DNA from: Ziziphus jujuba
Lineage: Eukaryota; Streptophyta; Magnoliopsida; Rosales; Rhamnaceae
Direction: 5' to 3'
Assembly (NCBI RefSeq): GCF_031755915.1
Contig: NC_083382.1
Coordinates: forward strand, 27,442,001 to 27,506,000
Length of the DNA stretch: 64,000 bases
Part shown: one piece after another, positions 24,579-37,871 of the stretch
How positions within the stretch are numbered: position 1 is the stretch's first letter
Layout of the letters: the number at the start of each line of letters is the position of its first letter
Notes under the pieces: generated by a model
Seen by the model: the letters and a program-made list of their open reading frames with translations, nothing else
What the model was told of the DNA's origin: nothing
Database searches by the model: none
Made by a program: the position numbers and the translations under genes

Positions 24579-25781
24579 CAACAGCTCCATTTTTGGCGTA
24601 ATACTAGTTTATGAATTTGGACTGATGCATATTTCACATGTTGCCTTGGTCAATGTAAAATTTTACTCGCAGCAAAAAATAACTGTGGGACCACTAGTCT
24701 ATAAGTTTATATCGACGAGCCTTATACAATGGTATATCCGTGAAACAAAAATCATGATCATCCAAAATGTCAAACTTAGAAGCCACATACTTGTAACAAT
24801 ATGTATTTTTTTTTTAATTGTTTTTCTAGTAAGCGAAAAAGGAGAAAAATAAAGATTACAAATGAAAAGCATATGAGCAGGTTCCAAATATTATACATTG
24901 AAAAGAAGAAGAAGAAGAAGAAGAAGAAGAACAAGAGGGAGTAAGCATGCTCTACAATGACCAAAGGTTTTGGAACTAACTCAATTAGTCATCCTTCATT
25001 TGTTTTTCAGCAATAATAATAATAATTTTGCTCATCAATACTAACAAATGCATAAAGCTGCCAAATTAGTAGTAGCTTGAATGAGGTTCAACTTCAATCA
25101 AATCAAATCATGGAAATTTTATATATAATTTAACCATTGAATTGTGAAATATTCAACTATTTTGCTAGTTGTAACTGAAAGAGAACAAAAGTGGCTGACT
25201 ATTAATGGAGGCCATATATCCACATATAATTTTGAAGTGTTCTTTTTGCAATGGAAAAAAATCTATATACAATCCCAAAACATTTAAATTACGAAAATAC
25301 CCATCCAATTTCCCATTTTTTTTCCATAATATCTTCTTCATAAAAAAAAAAGAGAGAAAAAAAAAAAACAAGCAACCACCCATTGTCCAAAGAAAACAAA
25401 AAAGAGTAGCCACCACTCCGGCAATCTGCTGAAGATAGCCATCGAATCTTCAGTGGGATTCCGGCAATTCTCTTGTGTCACTTTTTCTTTTTTATTTAAG
25501 TTTTACAGTTTTCGTATTTTTTTCAAGAAAAAAAAAATTCAGCCATTTGATAAAGTTTGCCAACGTCAATATAAGAAGAAGAAGAAACCTCAAAACTTGA
25601 TCCAATAGCTTTTTTGCTCATCCTGAAGCTTCTCCATTTTCTAGATCCTAAATAACCAACTTCATCTTTGGACATCCTTTTTACCCCAATAATTACTCTC
25701 TAATTTGTCTCTAAATGAAAACGTGAAATCAAAGAATGACCTACTTTAGGTCCAATATTATCATCCAAGATAGTGGTTAGG
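24579..25781. other. Mixed intergenic DNA between gypsy insertions
   Basis: 24584-24760 is the continuation of the old inverted LTR split by the 18221-24578 element. 24900-24931 is a (GAA)n run. 24965-25100 resembles 5125-5230 ('aactcaattag', 'tactaacaaatgcataaag' and 'ccaaattagtagt' blocks), so it may be another flank of the peptide-gene repeat. 25530-25781 reads on the minus strand as an almost open frame interrupted by the next solo LTR (see findings). No intact gene. Confidence 0.5.
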
Positions 25782-28700
25782 TGTCAGAACCGGTTCAAGA
25801 CCCCTCAACGGAACCTGAACAAGCCTTAATTCCAAGGAAACACCATCAAACCTTCCAATGGAAAATCCGACAGCATCTCCCCTAAGGGAAGGAGTTACCA
25901 CAAAATTTACCTACACAAAAATGCATACCTATATTGTATTACCTTATTCCTCCCTTCTTATTACAATAATTTCCACAATGGCAGCACTTCGATAACAATT
26001 TGTATAAAACACACATATATATGCAATAGGAATAATTAACTAAATAAATAACCAATTATACCTTTAATCATTCATGTCCGCCCACACCACCCACTTATTG
26101 CCGTACATTTCAAATATCGTGTTACAAAATATACCGATGCGTAATATAGGAAGAAAAGTAACACAATCATCACATCAACAACAATAATAATGATGGCAGT
26201 CGTTTTCATGATAAAAATAGTATTAATATCATCTGTCATATTTACCCGAAGGTAATCACTTGTCTAAGGGCTATCACACAATCACAGCTGTCCTAAGGAC
26301 TATTTCACCTGCCCAAAGGCTATCACTTATCCAAGGACTATTATACTTGCTCAATAGCTATCTTTCTTACCCGTAGACTCTGGTACTTGTCCGGATATAC
26401 CATATGATAATAATAATAATAATACAAACAATACTAATAATCAGAAAAAAAAATGACAATAATAAAAAAAATAATAATAATCATAATAATGATGATGATA
26501 ATATTAGTAATAATGAAAATAATTGTAAACATAATTATGATAAATAATAATTGTAATATTAATAACAAGAATAATATTAATAATAGTAATGACAATAAAA
26601 GCAATTAAGTATAATGTTAGAAAATCAGGTTATGAATAGATAGAATATTACGAGGTCAAATAATATTTTAAAATTCAAAATATATTATGAAATATACACT
26701 CGTATCAAGGGTACAAATGACACCCTCCAACATGCTGCGCAATCCATGATTCCAGCTATCGCCGGCACCCTGATATTAATACAGTCTGGGGTGGTTGCCT
26801 AGATTGGTCGTCCAATCCCTTGGACTCATAGGCAACATAGTTACGAGGCTAGCTCTTCATGGACCACATCGGATCGCTGTCCCTTTACGGTATGATACAT
26901 ATAAATGTAAAATATATATATATATATATATACAAAAGATACTTGATGCACATACTATATACCAGTGGTGTCCTACGGTGCCCAGCGTCCCAAAGCACTG
27001 TCTGATGGGGAGGTTAAAGAGAGAAACCAGTATACGGTCCTGTGGCGTCCCACCGCGTCGCTGCTAACAGGCGTCCTGGCCATAGAGGGGGGTGGCTGAT
27101 GCTCACTATGCATCATACCCTGCCTACCCTCGGTTAGATGGCAACCATAGGACAACCCAATAAATCAACCTGTGCACTAATCACATCCACATCCACTTGC
27201 ACGCTAATCACATCCAAAACTACAGAATACTGGTACGTGTAAGGTGCATCTAAAACTCTAAATTTTTATAGTATTATTAAAATAAGGAGTCTCAATAAAA
27301 TAAAATAAAATCAAGTTTATTAATAAATAAATAAATAAATAAATTCATTAATTAATGTATAAATATATATTTTTGGAAATACTAAATTTTAAATAAATAC
27401 TTTTCTTCAAATTAAACCACATAAATGCATTATTTATGCATCAAAATTTCAACATTTAAATCAACAATAATTTTAATAAAAAAAAATTAAACCATAATTT
27501 TATAAAATTAATCTCTTCCACAATAATTTTATTCCATAAATAAATAAATAAATAAACACATAAACATATTTTCTTTATCACAGTAATTTAATAAAATCAA
27601 TTCATACCAATTATCATTAGAACCACATAAAATGTTATATATAAGTAAATAAATGAGAATACTTTTGTTTTGCATCATAACCTCAACATCAAAATTAACA
27701 GTAATTTTGCAACAATTGAAAACTACAATTTCCTTAATTTTGAAGATATAAATTAAATGCTATACGTAACTTTGGCACCATAATTTTAAATAACAATTTT
27801 ATTTAGGCATTAAACACATAAATTCCCATAACACAATATTTATATATATTTATATACACATACATATGTATACACAAGCATATATATATATATATGCACA
27901 TATAAATATCTTCAATTTATATATATATATTAATTCATACTTGTTCATATACACATACACATTCTTTAGCAATTAAACAAATGTATACACATGCTCATAT
28001 ACCCACAAAATATATGTGCATATAGAAATATATATATATATCAAACTAGCACATACCATGGAATGCACCAACACTTATACATCCGCATATGTATACATGA
28101 ATGAAACACATATATATTTACAAACATACGTATACATAAACATATATACACAAAACCCGATTGGCCTTAACTCAAAAGTTGGGGTTTTTCAACATCTTGA
28201 GGATTAATTTAATTTAATCATTTCTTTGGCCTCTAACAATCATTAGGAACTTAGCTGTAATGACAATTGACTGAAGACTTGTCTAATTTCTGTCCAATTT
28301 CAACATAAATATAACTTAGCTTCATCAATGGCAACTTCTTAAATACTCAACTATAATTCACTTTCTAACTACCATTTTGAAGCTTATGGTGAGAGCACCA
28401 AGAATATATCTTCAATTGGTTCAACTGACGCCGGAGGTAGCCGGAATCCTGCCAGGACCTTGTTGCCGAAATGGGTTTTATCATATCTCATAAACGAGGG
28501 AGTTTTGAGCCAATCCAAGCTTGGAAATGGACTTAGGGGGTCTGAATTTGTGGGAAAGGACCACCCATTCGACCTCATGCTCATCGGAAGATGGCGATCG
28601 GAAAATGCATTCCTCACCGGTTTTCATGGCTTCCTGGCGAGTCTAGACCATTTTGTGGCGTGATAAACATGGCTATGGTTTCCTGGAAATGTGGGTTTCA

Positions 28701-31700
28701 AGTTGATATAAACATTTCTTGGTGGGTGTCCAAAATTGAGAGGAGATTAGTGATGGAAAATGGTTGCCATGAATGATCGGGGAGGGGAAGAGAGAAGAAG
28801 AAAGGAAGAAGAAAGAGTTCCATGGATATTTTCCCACCTGGGGAAGAAGAAAAGAAAAAGGACAGAAATAAATAAATATATAAAATAATATTAAAATAAT
28901 AATATAATATAAAATAATAAAATAATATAATATTTAATTGTCTGAAATGTGGCTTTTTTTGTTGTGACACATGGCACCTTTTATAATATTACACGTGGCA
29001 TTGTTGTTCATGCACACTCATATATCAATGAATAGTAATAGTTATTTTGGAAAAACTTCATAGGTCCGTAACTTTCCAACCAGATGTCCAAATCAGATGT
29101 GCTTGTAACACCCCGTCCTGAAGTACGCTGAAAATTTCTCAAGTTGACCGGGTTTGACCATCGTAGACTGAGAATGTCAAACTTTGACTTTTTGACTCGG
29201 CAAGAATTCTAGGTTGACCGAGACACCGTTACGAAGTACGCATTGACCCGAGTTCGTAGACTAGTAGCACAATGAAAACGAGCTACGGTTTGAAAGTTAT
29301 GGACAAAACAAGTTGAGGTTCGAATTGTCCGCGGGTGCCGGAGTTGACTTTTTGTTTTTATAAAATTGAGTTTTGACTCATGTATGGTTGTGAAGTACTC
29401 ATCGATACGAGTTCATAGACTAGCAGCATGCCTAATTTGGACATCTCGTTGAAACGTTATGGATCTGCAAAGTTTTTCGAATACCGTATTACTTTAATGT
29501 TATTTTTGAATATGTGAACAGTGTGTGCCACGTGTCAAAATCTATCCAACCCGTGAGTGCACAGTGACACCCACGGGAGGCATTTTGTTTGGGCAAATGG
29601 TTGTGTGGGGCATGTGAGGAGTGAGGTGGAGGAGAGAGAAAGAGGAAGGAGAAAGAGATGAGAGAGAGAGCCACCATCAATCGGCCACCGCCATTTCTTC
29701 CTGGCAACCATTTCCATACACGCACCACCCCACCACCTCCGCCTCCTCATTTTCGACCAGCCCACCAAATTCCACGGCCAGTCGACCAGCGACGCGCCCG
29801 GATCGAGGCTTTTTCCGGCGGCGGTGCCGATTGCTTCAAACCTAGATTTCTCCCTATCTCGGTATCTGTTTGCCTCACCGCCAATCCCATCAGTTCACCC
29901 ATCCTCTGATCTACCTTCCCACCAAAAATCATGGCCAATGGCCACCAGACACGCCGCCGGTAGTGACGGTTTCCGGTGACCACAGCGGTTCATCGGGAAA
30001 CCGATTTTTAGCGAGTTCCCAGTCACACCGCCCATCTTCTTCCACTAATTCCGACCCCCTGAACCCAGATTTGAGGTCAGTTTCCTCCAACTCACAATGG
30101 TTTGTGAGATTCAAGATCCAAAACCCAACACCTTTCCGATGAGATTTCAGCCACCTTGGGTCCGATCTCCTGTAGGTAAGACCTAATCCGTGATCCTCAT
30201 TCCCTAAGCTTCATTTCGATATATTATTCGTGAATTTTAGTTACCATTTGTATTAGCTCCCCCGGGTACCGTGTGCTGTTTTTCCGAATAAAATATTAAT
30301 ATACTTGATCTTGTGTAATGTTGATATTTTAGGAGCACGTGTGGGCTGTGAGACTGATCCTATGGAGGATCTTGATTGATACGCGTGTTCGAGGTGAGTG
30401 ACCCACCTTCTAAATTATTTTGGGTTGGTAAATTGTATATATTTTATGTTGATTATATATTTGGAAATTATATTTCATGTGTTAAATATTTAGTAAATTT
30501 ATATTTGGAATTTTGATGCCAAAATTGAATGAATTATAATTATTTGTGCATTAAGAAATATTTTGATTTCAAGAATTTTATAGATATGGGATTTTGTTAA
30601 TAATTGTTAAATTTTATTGTTGGAACATTGTGTAATTAGAAATGTTTTCATGTGATGGTTTTAATTACAATGCCAATTTATGATGGTTTTAATATATGTG
30701 TTGTTGCCAAAAAAAATATTTGGGATTTTAAAGGAATTATGGTTTAAGGTTTTTAATAAATTATTGTTGAGTTTGATGTTGATTTTATGATGCATAATAA
30801 ATGCGTTTACATGATTTTAAGGATATATGAATTTCATGTGGTTTTAATATTATTTTTGACATAGTGGTTTTAATGATTTCAAGAAAAATATTTGTTCAAG
30901 TTTATGCTTCCATAAATGTTTATGCGCTTAAATTATTAATTGATTGATTTTATGGTATTGGAAAAATTGTATAATTATATCGATGGATTTATGATGAGGA
31001 TTTAAGAGAATGCGGGCTTGAAAAGTGGTATAATTCCCACGGTAAATTTTGGAAAACTTGGTATTTTAATAATAAATTTAGTAATTGATTTTAGATGCAC
31101 TCATACAGTACTGGTGTTCTGTATTGTATATGTAGATAAGCGCACAGGTTGTAATGTCTCCTGTGAGTTGCCATCGGACTGAGGGCAAACAAGTTTGATA
31201 TTGGCCATAGCCGCCCCCCTCCATGGCTGAGATGACTGTTAAGCAGCGACTCTATCGGGACGCCAAAGCGATCGTATGCAAGTTTCTCTCTTTAACCTCC
31301 TACCAGACAGTGCTTGGGATGCTGGGTATCGTAGGGCATCACTGGTATATAGTGTGGTGCGTCAAATATTTTTCAGATATAAATTTCAAATCCCAAAGTT
31401 TTAAAGTCGTATTTAAATAAAGTGTATTGAATTTGTTTATCACCTATTTCCAATTAGTATTTTTCTAAAATGTGTTTATTCATATTTTATGTCAATTATT
31501 TTAAATCAATGTTTCTAAAATGCATTTTACCTTGATTTTTACTATTTAAATGGATTTGGTGTTTTAAAATAAATTCTTTTAGATTTTTACCATTTACTTC
31601 AAATAGATGATTAAATTGATTTAAGTATTTCCTTTATTAATTAAATGATTTATTTTACTTATTTTAGATTGATTGTTTAAATGTATTTACCACGTTCTTA

Positions 31701-33203
31701 TTATTTGTTTTAATTCAAGATTTTAACATGAATTTTATTTATATTTCCTAATCTATTTCAAGTTGAAGTTTAAAATTAATTAAAAGTTCTTTTTGATTAT
31801 TCCATGGATTTAACTAATAGATTTTATAATTTATATTTTGAGTTTATTTTTGTTTTATGCCAAATTCCTTCAATCCAAGTTTATTTATGATTTTATTTAT
31901 TTATCTAATAATATCTTATTCTAAATTTAATAATTAGTTTTTAAAGTGTTTCCAATGTAAACTTTTGAGTTTTAAATTAATATTTGTATTTTATGTGCAT
32001 TCTAAATTATTGCATTCCATTTAATTTAATATTTTCTTTATTATTTTTAATGTAAATTTGTTATGATTTTGCTTATTTTATTTATGACATTTTGTGTACA
32101 ATTTAATAACTATTATTAAAATTATTTTTGTTTCTTATTATACATTCTAGATGTTTAATTTAATGTATTTTATTTATAGTTTATTTAATTAATTATTTCT
32201 TGATTTTTGGGGTACAATTATTGGGTTTTGTGAAAATGTTTTAAAAGAGGAACTTTTCCAACTGAGTGAACTGTGCGGGTTTTGCGAGAAAACAATATTT
32301 CAATTGCTTATTATTTATTTGATTATTTATTATTAATTAATCAAGTTCATCTTATCATTATATTATTATTATTATTATTATAACTATGTCATAGTTAGGG
32401 TCACTTATTGAGATGATTAGCATCTCATATTTTTTAAATTTCATTCCCCTATATCCAGGTTAGTAGACGTTGATTGTCTGGAAGCAAGTTCGATGTCTTA
32501 TTCGTTGCTGAAAGTTCAAGGAGCCTTAGTTACTTTTCTTCACTATCTTGTATTGTTTCTTTTATCCTTTGTTGTATTAACTTTCATATTTAATTGTATC
32601 TTGATAAAACTCTGTATACTGTTTTGGACATTTATATATTTAATTATGCACTGATTTTCTGTTATTCATTTGAAGTTCTGCAAATTTATGGAATTAAATT
32701 GTAGTAAGGTGGGAAGAATAAGGTGGTGCATATAGAAGTGTGTTTTCAGTGCAAGGAATTTGTGGTAAATCCAACCCTTAGGGGTTCTGCCGGATTTTCC
32801 ATGGAGGGTCCGGTAGGGTTTTTCTGGGATCAGAGCTTGTTTAGGGTTCCGATGAGGGATCTTGGACGGGTCCTGACAGTTTCGCTAGTCTACGAACTCA
32901 TATCAACGAGTACTTCACAACCATACATAAGTCAAAGCTCAATTTCACAAAATAAAAAGTCAACTCTTGCACACTCGGATAGTTCGAACCTCAACTTGTT
33001 TTACTCATAACTTTCAAACCGTAGCTCCGTTTCGACGTGCTACTAGTCTGCGGACTCAGGTCAATGCATACTTCGCAATGGTGCCTTGGTCAACCTAGAA
33101 TTCTTACCAAGTCAAAAAGTCAAAATTTGACCCTTCTCAGTCAATGACGATAAACTTTGGTCAACTTGAGAAATTTCAAGTGTACTTCAGGACGTGTGTT
33201 ACA
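25782..33203 (-). mobile_element. Solo gypsy LTR (minus), TSD TTAGG, with nested solo LTR
   Basis: It starts TGTCAGAACCGG at 25782 and ends GTGTGTTACA at 33203. TTAGG is duplicated on both sides (25777-25781 and 33204-33208). Removing the nested LTR (29104-32878) leaves 25782-29103 plus 32879-33203, about 3.65 kb, a normal length for this family. No internal region, PBS or pol lies next to it, so it is a solo LTR left by recombination between the two LTRs of a former element. Confidence 0.92.
29104..32878 (+). mobile_element. Nested solo gypsy LTR (plus)
   Basis: It runs from TGTAACACCCCGTCC to GGACGGGTCCTGACA, 3775 bp, and interrupts the opposite-strand LTR at its conserved 'gtgct/gctagtctac' block. 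The flanks GTGCT (29099-29103) and GTTTC (32879-32883) could be a decayed target duplication but match at only two of five positions. The C-rich stretch at about 29530-30130, with ORFs on both strands, is a variable LTR segment rich in CCACC and CGCC; it is not a gene. Confidence 0.88.
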
Positions 33204-34046
33204 TTAGGAAAGGAAATTGATAACCATAGCTTGGCTCTAGAGGAAGTTCCAAGGTTCCCAGCATGTTGGTTTATTTCTAAAGCTAAAAACAAAAAAATAA
33301 AAAAAATTAACAAAAGTATTGTAGTAATATAAAATTTTGAAACTATGCAAAGTTATTTTTGCATTGCGACTAGAAACTCTCTATAATCTTTCTTATTAGA
33401 GTCTCATATAACATCTCTTTTTAAAAAGAGAAACATATAAAAACATTTTCCATACTCTTATATATATATATATAATTAAGTTCAAATGAGAATATTCTTA
33501 ACTTTTAATTTAATCTGTTGGCTTTAAATCATGTAAATATTCACATGTTTCCTATTCATAATAGGATAAGTAAGTTTAATCATTAAAGTTGTTAGTTTGG
33601 ATGTAATATCACATCATGTATATGTAAATGCAGTCTCACCGACTCTAAAAATTCAAACCTATACATCTTCAAGTTAAAAAATTGATATTATCCTCATTTG
33701 AACGAGACTATATATATATGTAAGATATCTAGCATTTTTATTTCCTTTTTATTTTATTTTCTTTTCTTTTCTTTTTTGTTTTTTTTGGTGTCCATCTCTA
33801 CCAATCATTAACATGATGTTATTAACAAAGACATAAAAAAAAAGGAAAAAAAAGAAGAAAAAAGAAGAAGAAAGAGTTGTTGTAGCTAAAATTCTAGAAA
33901 ATAAGTGTCAAATCGATACTGTAGCTAAAAGTTTTTAACCACAACATAGAATGGCTAAAAGAACTTTTACCTATAATTATTTATGTAACTAAAATTAATT
34001 ATTATGGTTAAAAGCTATTTTGTTGCCATTAAAAGTGCTTGGCTAC
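33204..34046. other. Intergenic DNA and CACTA-like sequence before the triplication
   Basis: 33400-33860 is AT-rich with A-rich and T-rich tracts. 33880-34046 contains repeated 'gtagctaaaa', 'ggttaaaa' and 'ggctacaagcaatttattgtgg' blocks like the subterminal repeats of plant CACTA-type non-autonomous elements, but no terminal pair could be paired with confidence. The first repeat unit of the triplication starts inside this sequence. Confidence 0.45.
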
Positions 34047-34945
34047 AAGCAATTTATTGTGGTTAAAAACTTACTGGTTAATGCTTTTTTCTTTCCTATA
34101 ATAAAATTAACTGTTTTTTAATATAAGTCTAATATTTTAAAAAAAAAATTATGAAATTTAGTGTTTTAAAGTTGCATGGTTGTCTCTAATAATGAAGTGA
34201 ATAATGCATATATAGATTTTATTTCTGATCAATTTCATATTATTCTGAATATCTGAGTCTGATCTTCTTGTTTTGGATTTTTCCAATTATATCTCATCCA
34301 TAACATAAGGCAAAAAGAAGACGAGGACATCACCATTCTTTCATTTTCCAGATTTAAACAAAAACCAAATGATAACTAGAAAATCACCGTTTTGAGTTTT
34401 GACAATACAAAGCAGCTTTTTAACCATGTATATCTTCTTCAACTTTTGACTGTTTCTTAATGTGATAAGTGAACTGAGTAGGGGGGAAAAAAATTGACGA
34501 GAATAAGTGATATATAACATATTATAATCCCACGAAAGAATAAAATAAAAGAATAAAATAAAAGAGGCATGTGGAACTTTATTGCATACAAGTTAATTAC
34601 TGCAAATACAATTCTTATGTATTAATCACAAATAAAGCATTCTTATAAGGACCCCCCTCTTTGTCTCTCACACACATTATACATATATAAACCTTTCAGA
34701 GTTTTATGCATAGAAACAAATCCAAAAGACTTTTTTTTTCGTTTTTTTTTTTTTTATATTGGAGACAGGGAATTCAAACTCGAATTATTGTCCCAATAAT
34801 ATATTACTGACTTTATTCTTAATTAAAAAAACAAATACCTGCTGCTGAAACTAGTCACCAAGAAATAACTGAAAGAAACAATCACATATATGGTAGCTAG
34901 CTAGCAAGAGGCAGGGGAAGTTTTTGGAAAATAGTCAGTCAGGCT

Positions 34946-35430
34946 CTACGTACTTCCTGGTGGTCTATGGCATTTGCGGTTGTATGGACTGCAAATTGTC
35001 GTTGGTGGTGGTGGGCTGTAGCAACTTCTCGTTTTGTTTATCGAACAATATACTAGTGGCGCTAATGATCCATTCACAGCTCCTTTTGCTGCAACAATTA
35101 GCAGACATATATATGTATATATTCATATGTTTGTGTTGGAGTAGAGAATTATATTATATATGTAATTCGGGTCAAAAATTAAACAATAACAATATTAACC
35201 TCTGATTTTTTTTTTTCCTCGTGAAAATTATATCAAACCCCAAAAGAAAGACCAATCAAAATTGATAGATTATATATGTAGTGATCGTGTATATTGAAAT
35301 TGATTCATATGGGACTTTTAAACGGGGAAATGGGTGTATTGTAAGTGATAGATGATGGTGTTAGGTGCATATAAATCACAAGGACTGTTAGTCTGTTACA
35401 CATGCATATAACATATATACATGGAATATA

Positions 35431-35463
<33 letters not shown>

Positions 35464-35572
35464 AGCAAAATGGTACTAATTTAGTTCTCTCACCTATTAG
35501 TTGTCGAGCATAAACGGAAGGAAAAGAAGGAATGGAAGCTAAGAGAATGCAGAGAATGAGAAAAGCCTTCAT
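34946..35572 (-). CDS. Small secreted cysteine-containing peptide (copy A), two exons
   Basis: Exon 1 is 35494-35572 (79 bp, ATG to donor G|GTGAG). A 405-bp intron (35089-35493) ends in TTGTTGCAG. Exon 2 is 34946-35088 (143 bp). The joined ORF is 73 aa. Residues 1-23 form a signal peptide (hydrophobic KAFLILCILLASIP, cleavage likely after VYA). The predicted mature part has four cysteines (41, 49, 59, 66), a PPPP run (52-55) and SPYNRKC (60-66). The product is inferred to be a secreted apoplastic peptide. PYNRxC recalls RALF peptides (family NPYxRGC), but the YISY motif and RALF cysteine spacing are absent, so assignment to RALF is only a suggestion. An upstream TTG-initiated reading adds 7 residues but has no ATG. 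A TATAAATA lies 41 bp upstream. Copy B encodes the same peptide, which supports the exon model. Confidence 0.72.
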
Positions 35573-35612
35573 TTTGGAAAAATTGGTGCTCAACTTATTC
35601 CCTTTTCTCTTT

Positions 35613-35620
35613 TATTTATA
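35613..35620 (-). promoter_or_regulatory. TATA box of peptide gene copy A
   Basis: The minus strand reads CTATAAATAAAAG, ending 41 bp upstream of the exon 1 ATG, which implies a leader of roughly 10-20 nt. The element is conserved in copies B (43524-43531) and C (49350-49357) although C is otherwise broken. Confidence 0.6.
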
Positions 35621-36744
35621 GTATGTATAGAGGCAAGTGGGTGGGCGAAATGTTATTGTTGGAATTTATTTATATAAGCAAGTGGGTAATGTTATGGTTA
35701 GAATTTATTTATATAAAAGTGACATGCAGATTTTTTGAAGTCAAGATTATAATATATTTTAAACTAAAAGGAGGAAAATTTCACGTAGTTCTAATTGAAT
35801 CAATAGACTTGGAAGTGTATTCAGTGCCTTTTCCATTGGACTGAGCCTACGAATAGAATAATGACATGTAGATTGGTTAAGAATAATTTTCATCTAAAAA
35901 AAATTAACAAAGAATAATCCAAGTGTATTCGCACGGTTGGCCTGTTATAAAACCACGGAGAGTCCATTACATGTCTAATGTTCAAATCTTAACATGAGTT
36001 AAAATTATGAAAGTGTTTTAAAATTGCATGGTTGATCTAGTAATGAAGGGATAATGCATATTTAGAATTTATTTCTTATTAATTTCATATTATTCTGAAT
36101 ATTTGATTTCGATCTTTTTGCTTTAGATTTTTCCCAATTATACATTTCATAAGTCCTACTCTCCAAAATGGACCTGTTTGAGGACAACCCCACCTTAAAT
36201 TGTATAAATAATTAGGCCATAGACTTGGGGGTCATTCTAAAAAGAAGATGTGGACATGACCATTCTTTCTTTTTCGAGATTTAATTCAAAAAATGACGAT
36301 AACTAGAAAATCACCCTTTTGAGTTTTGACAATAGAAAGCAGCATTTTAACCATGCATAGCTCTTCAACTTTTGACTGTTTCTGAATGTGATAAGTGAAT
36401 TGAGTAGGGGGAAAAAATTTTTGACTAGAATAAGTGACATATAACATATTATAATTCCATGTAAGAATAAAATAAAAGAGGAATGTGGAATTTTATTGCA
36501 TTCAAATTAATTACTGCAAGTACAATTCTCATATATTAATTGCAAATAAAGCATTCTTACAAGGATCTTCACTTTTAGGCATGGAAACAAATCTAGAAGA
36601 CTTTTCTTCTTTTCATATTGAAGAAGATTAATTCAAATTCAAATTATTATCCGAATAATTACTGAATTTATTGTTAATAAGAAAACAAATGCTTGCTGCG
36701 CTGAAACCAGTCATAAAGTTTCATGACTAGATTATTGTTACACT

Positions 36745-36863
36745 CTAGCTGGGTGTGGGCAGTTGCACTTGAGCATCCGGGAGGATTCTGGGGCGGCCAT
36801 CGCATGGTCCTGAAAATTGGTTACCACGGCCATAAAATACCAGCTTATATTCTGGTCCTGCTC
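36745..36863 (-). pseudogene. Diverged second exon of the peptide family, unit A
   Basis: On the minus strand an open stretch from GCAGGACCAGAA to a TAG stop (about 39 codons) reads KLVFYGRGNQFSGPCDGRPR in its middle. It lies in a flank that is a second tandem copy of the peptide-gene flank: the sequence after its stop (GTCATGAAACTTTATGACTGG, then the AACAAATG-type block) parallels that after the stop at 34946. Compared with its counterpart at 50493-50620, the acceptor GCTGCAG has become GCTGCATGAG and the C-terminal cysteine is lost. No signal-peptide exon is found for it, so it is treated as a relic. Confidence 0.4.
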
Positions 36864-37028
36864 ATGCAGCTTGTAAAAATGATATTTATCTTTTTTAACA
36901 TAAGTTGTTAGTACCATGGGCATTTTTACATTATTTGTTCTCTATATATAATTTGCTTCTCTAAGTACCGTTAAAGTACCTTTTTTTTTTTGGTCTTGAA
37001 ATAAAATTGAATGGATATATAATGTGCC

Positions 37029-37871
37029 TAATCTACATATAACGCGCCTAAAATCCAATGCCCGCATATAACACCCTTTAATGACACGTGCTTTTTTTTT
37101 TTCTTTAATTTGTTACTTGTTTTCATCCTTTTGCCCAAATTCCCTGGATTCCCCTCTTCTTCTTTTTTTTTTTTCTTTATACTCTTAAATTCCAACTTCA
37201 ACATTTCAAAAAAGAAATTCTAACTTTAAAATTTTGTATCTTAATTGGAATAAACAAAAAAAAAAAAGAAAAAAATTTAATAGAATCAACATAATTTATG
37301 AAACTAATAGACAATCATTTTTCATTACTAGTTAAAAAAAAAAAAAAAGGGCAAGTTTTTTTTTTCTTTGGCTTGCTTGCTAACAAGGGCATGTCGATTT
37401 GATGTTTAGAAATTCTGCTAATCTATATCAGACCTTAACTTCACATCACCACAAACGCCAATTGTTCTAGGGCCCACCAAAAAAAAAATTAAAATAAAAA
37501 GAAGAGCAGAGACTCCAAAGGACGTTAAAAATTGAACAATAGCAAAAATTATCTTATTTGCACTCTGAAAGAGACATAGGATCCATTTGGTATAACTGAT
37601 AAAAGTAGAGCTTTATATGATACATTTTTTTTTTAAAAAGAGTTTTTATTAAAAAGCTAATAAGCGTTTAGTTGTAAATAAAAAACATGCATTAAATGTT
37701 CATTGAGTTTCCATGTACGTTAAAAAAAAAAAGAGCTTTTCTAGAGAAACAAAAAAAAAAAAAAATGAGACTCCAAAGGACCTCAAAAATTGAATGATAG
37801 CAAAAATTATCTTATTTGCACTCCAGATAGAGACATATACAAACACTCTCAGCTAATCAAAGCGAACAAGT
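37029..37871. other. AT-rich spacer between peptide and sHSP relics
   Basis: Holds T- and A-homopolymer tracts, a truncated copy of the MITE-like sequence (about 37580-37745, 'catttggtataactgataaa') and a direct repeat of 'gactccaaaggac' plus 'gcaaaaattatcttatttgcactc' (37510 and 37770). No coding sequence. Unit B has the same block (44180-45026). Unit C largely lacks it. Confidence 0.6.

Noticed and set aside
29621..30142. Cluster of overlapping GC-rich ORFs on both strands
   Set aside because: Part of the nested solo LTR at 29104-32878; no start, domain or codon pattern supports a gene.
34924..35205. 93-codon plus-strand ORF, also seen at 42837-43118
   Set aside because: It is antisense to exon 2 and the intron of the peptide genes; its apparent conservation comes only from the recent duplication, and the minus-strand model explains splice sites and signal peptide.
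35396..35593. 65-codon single-exon reading of the peptide gene ending in a YIYIYI run
   Set aside because: It reads through the donor site into the (TA)n-containing intron and starts at TTG. The spliced model gives a proper ATG, conserved boundaries and a cysteine-bearing mature part.
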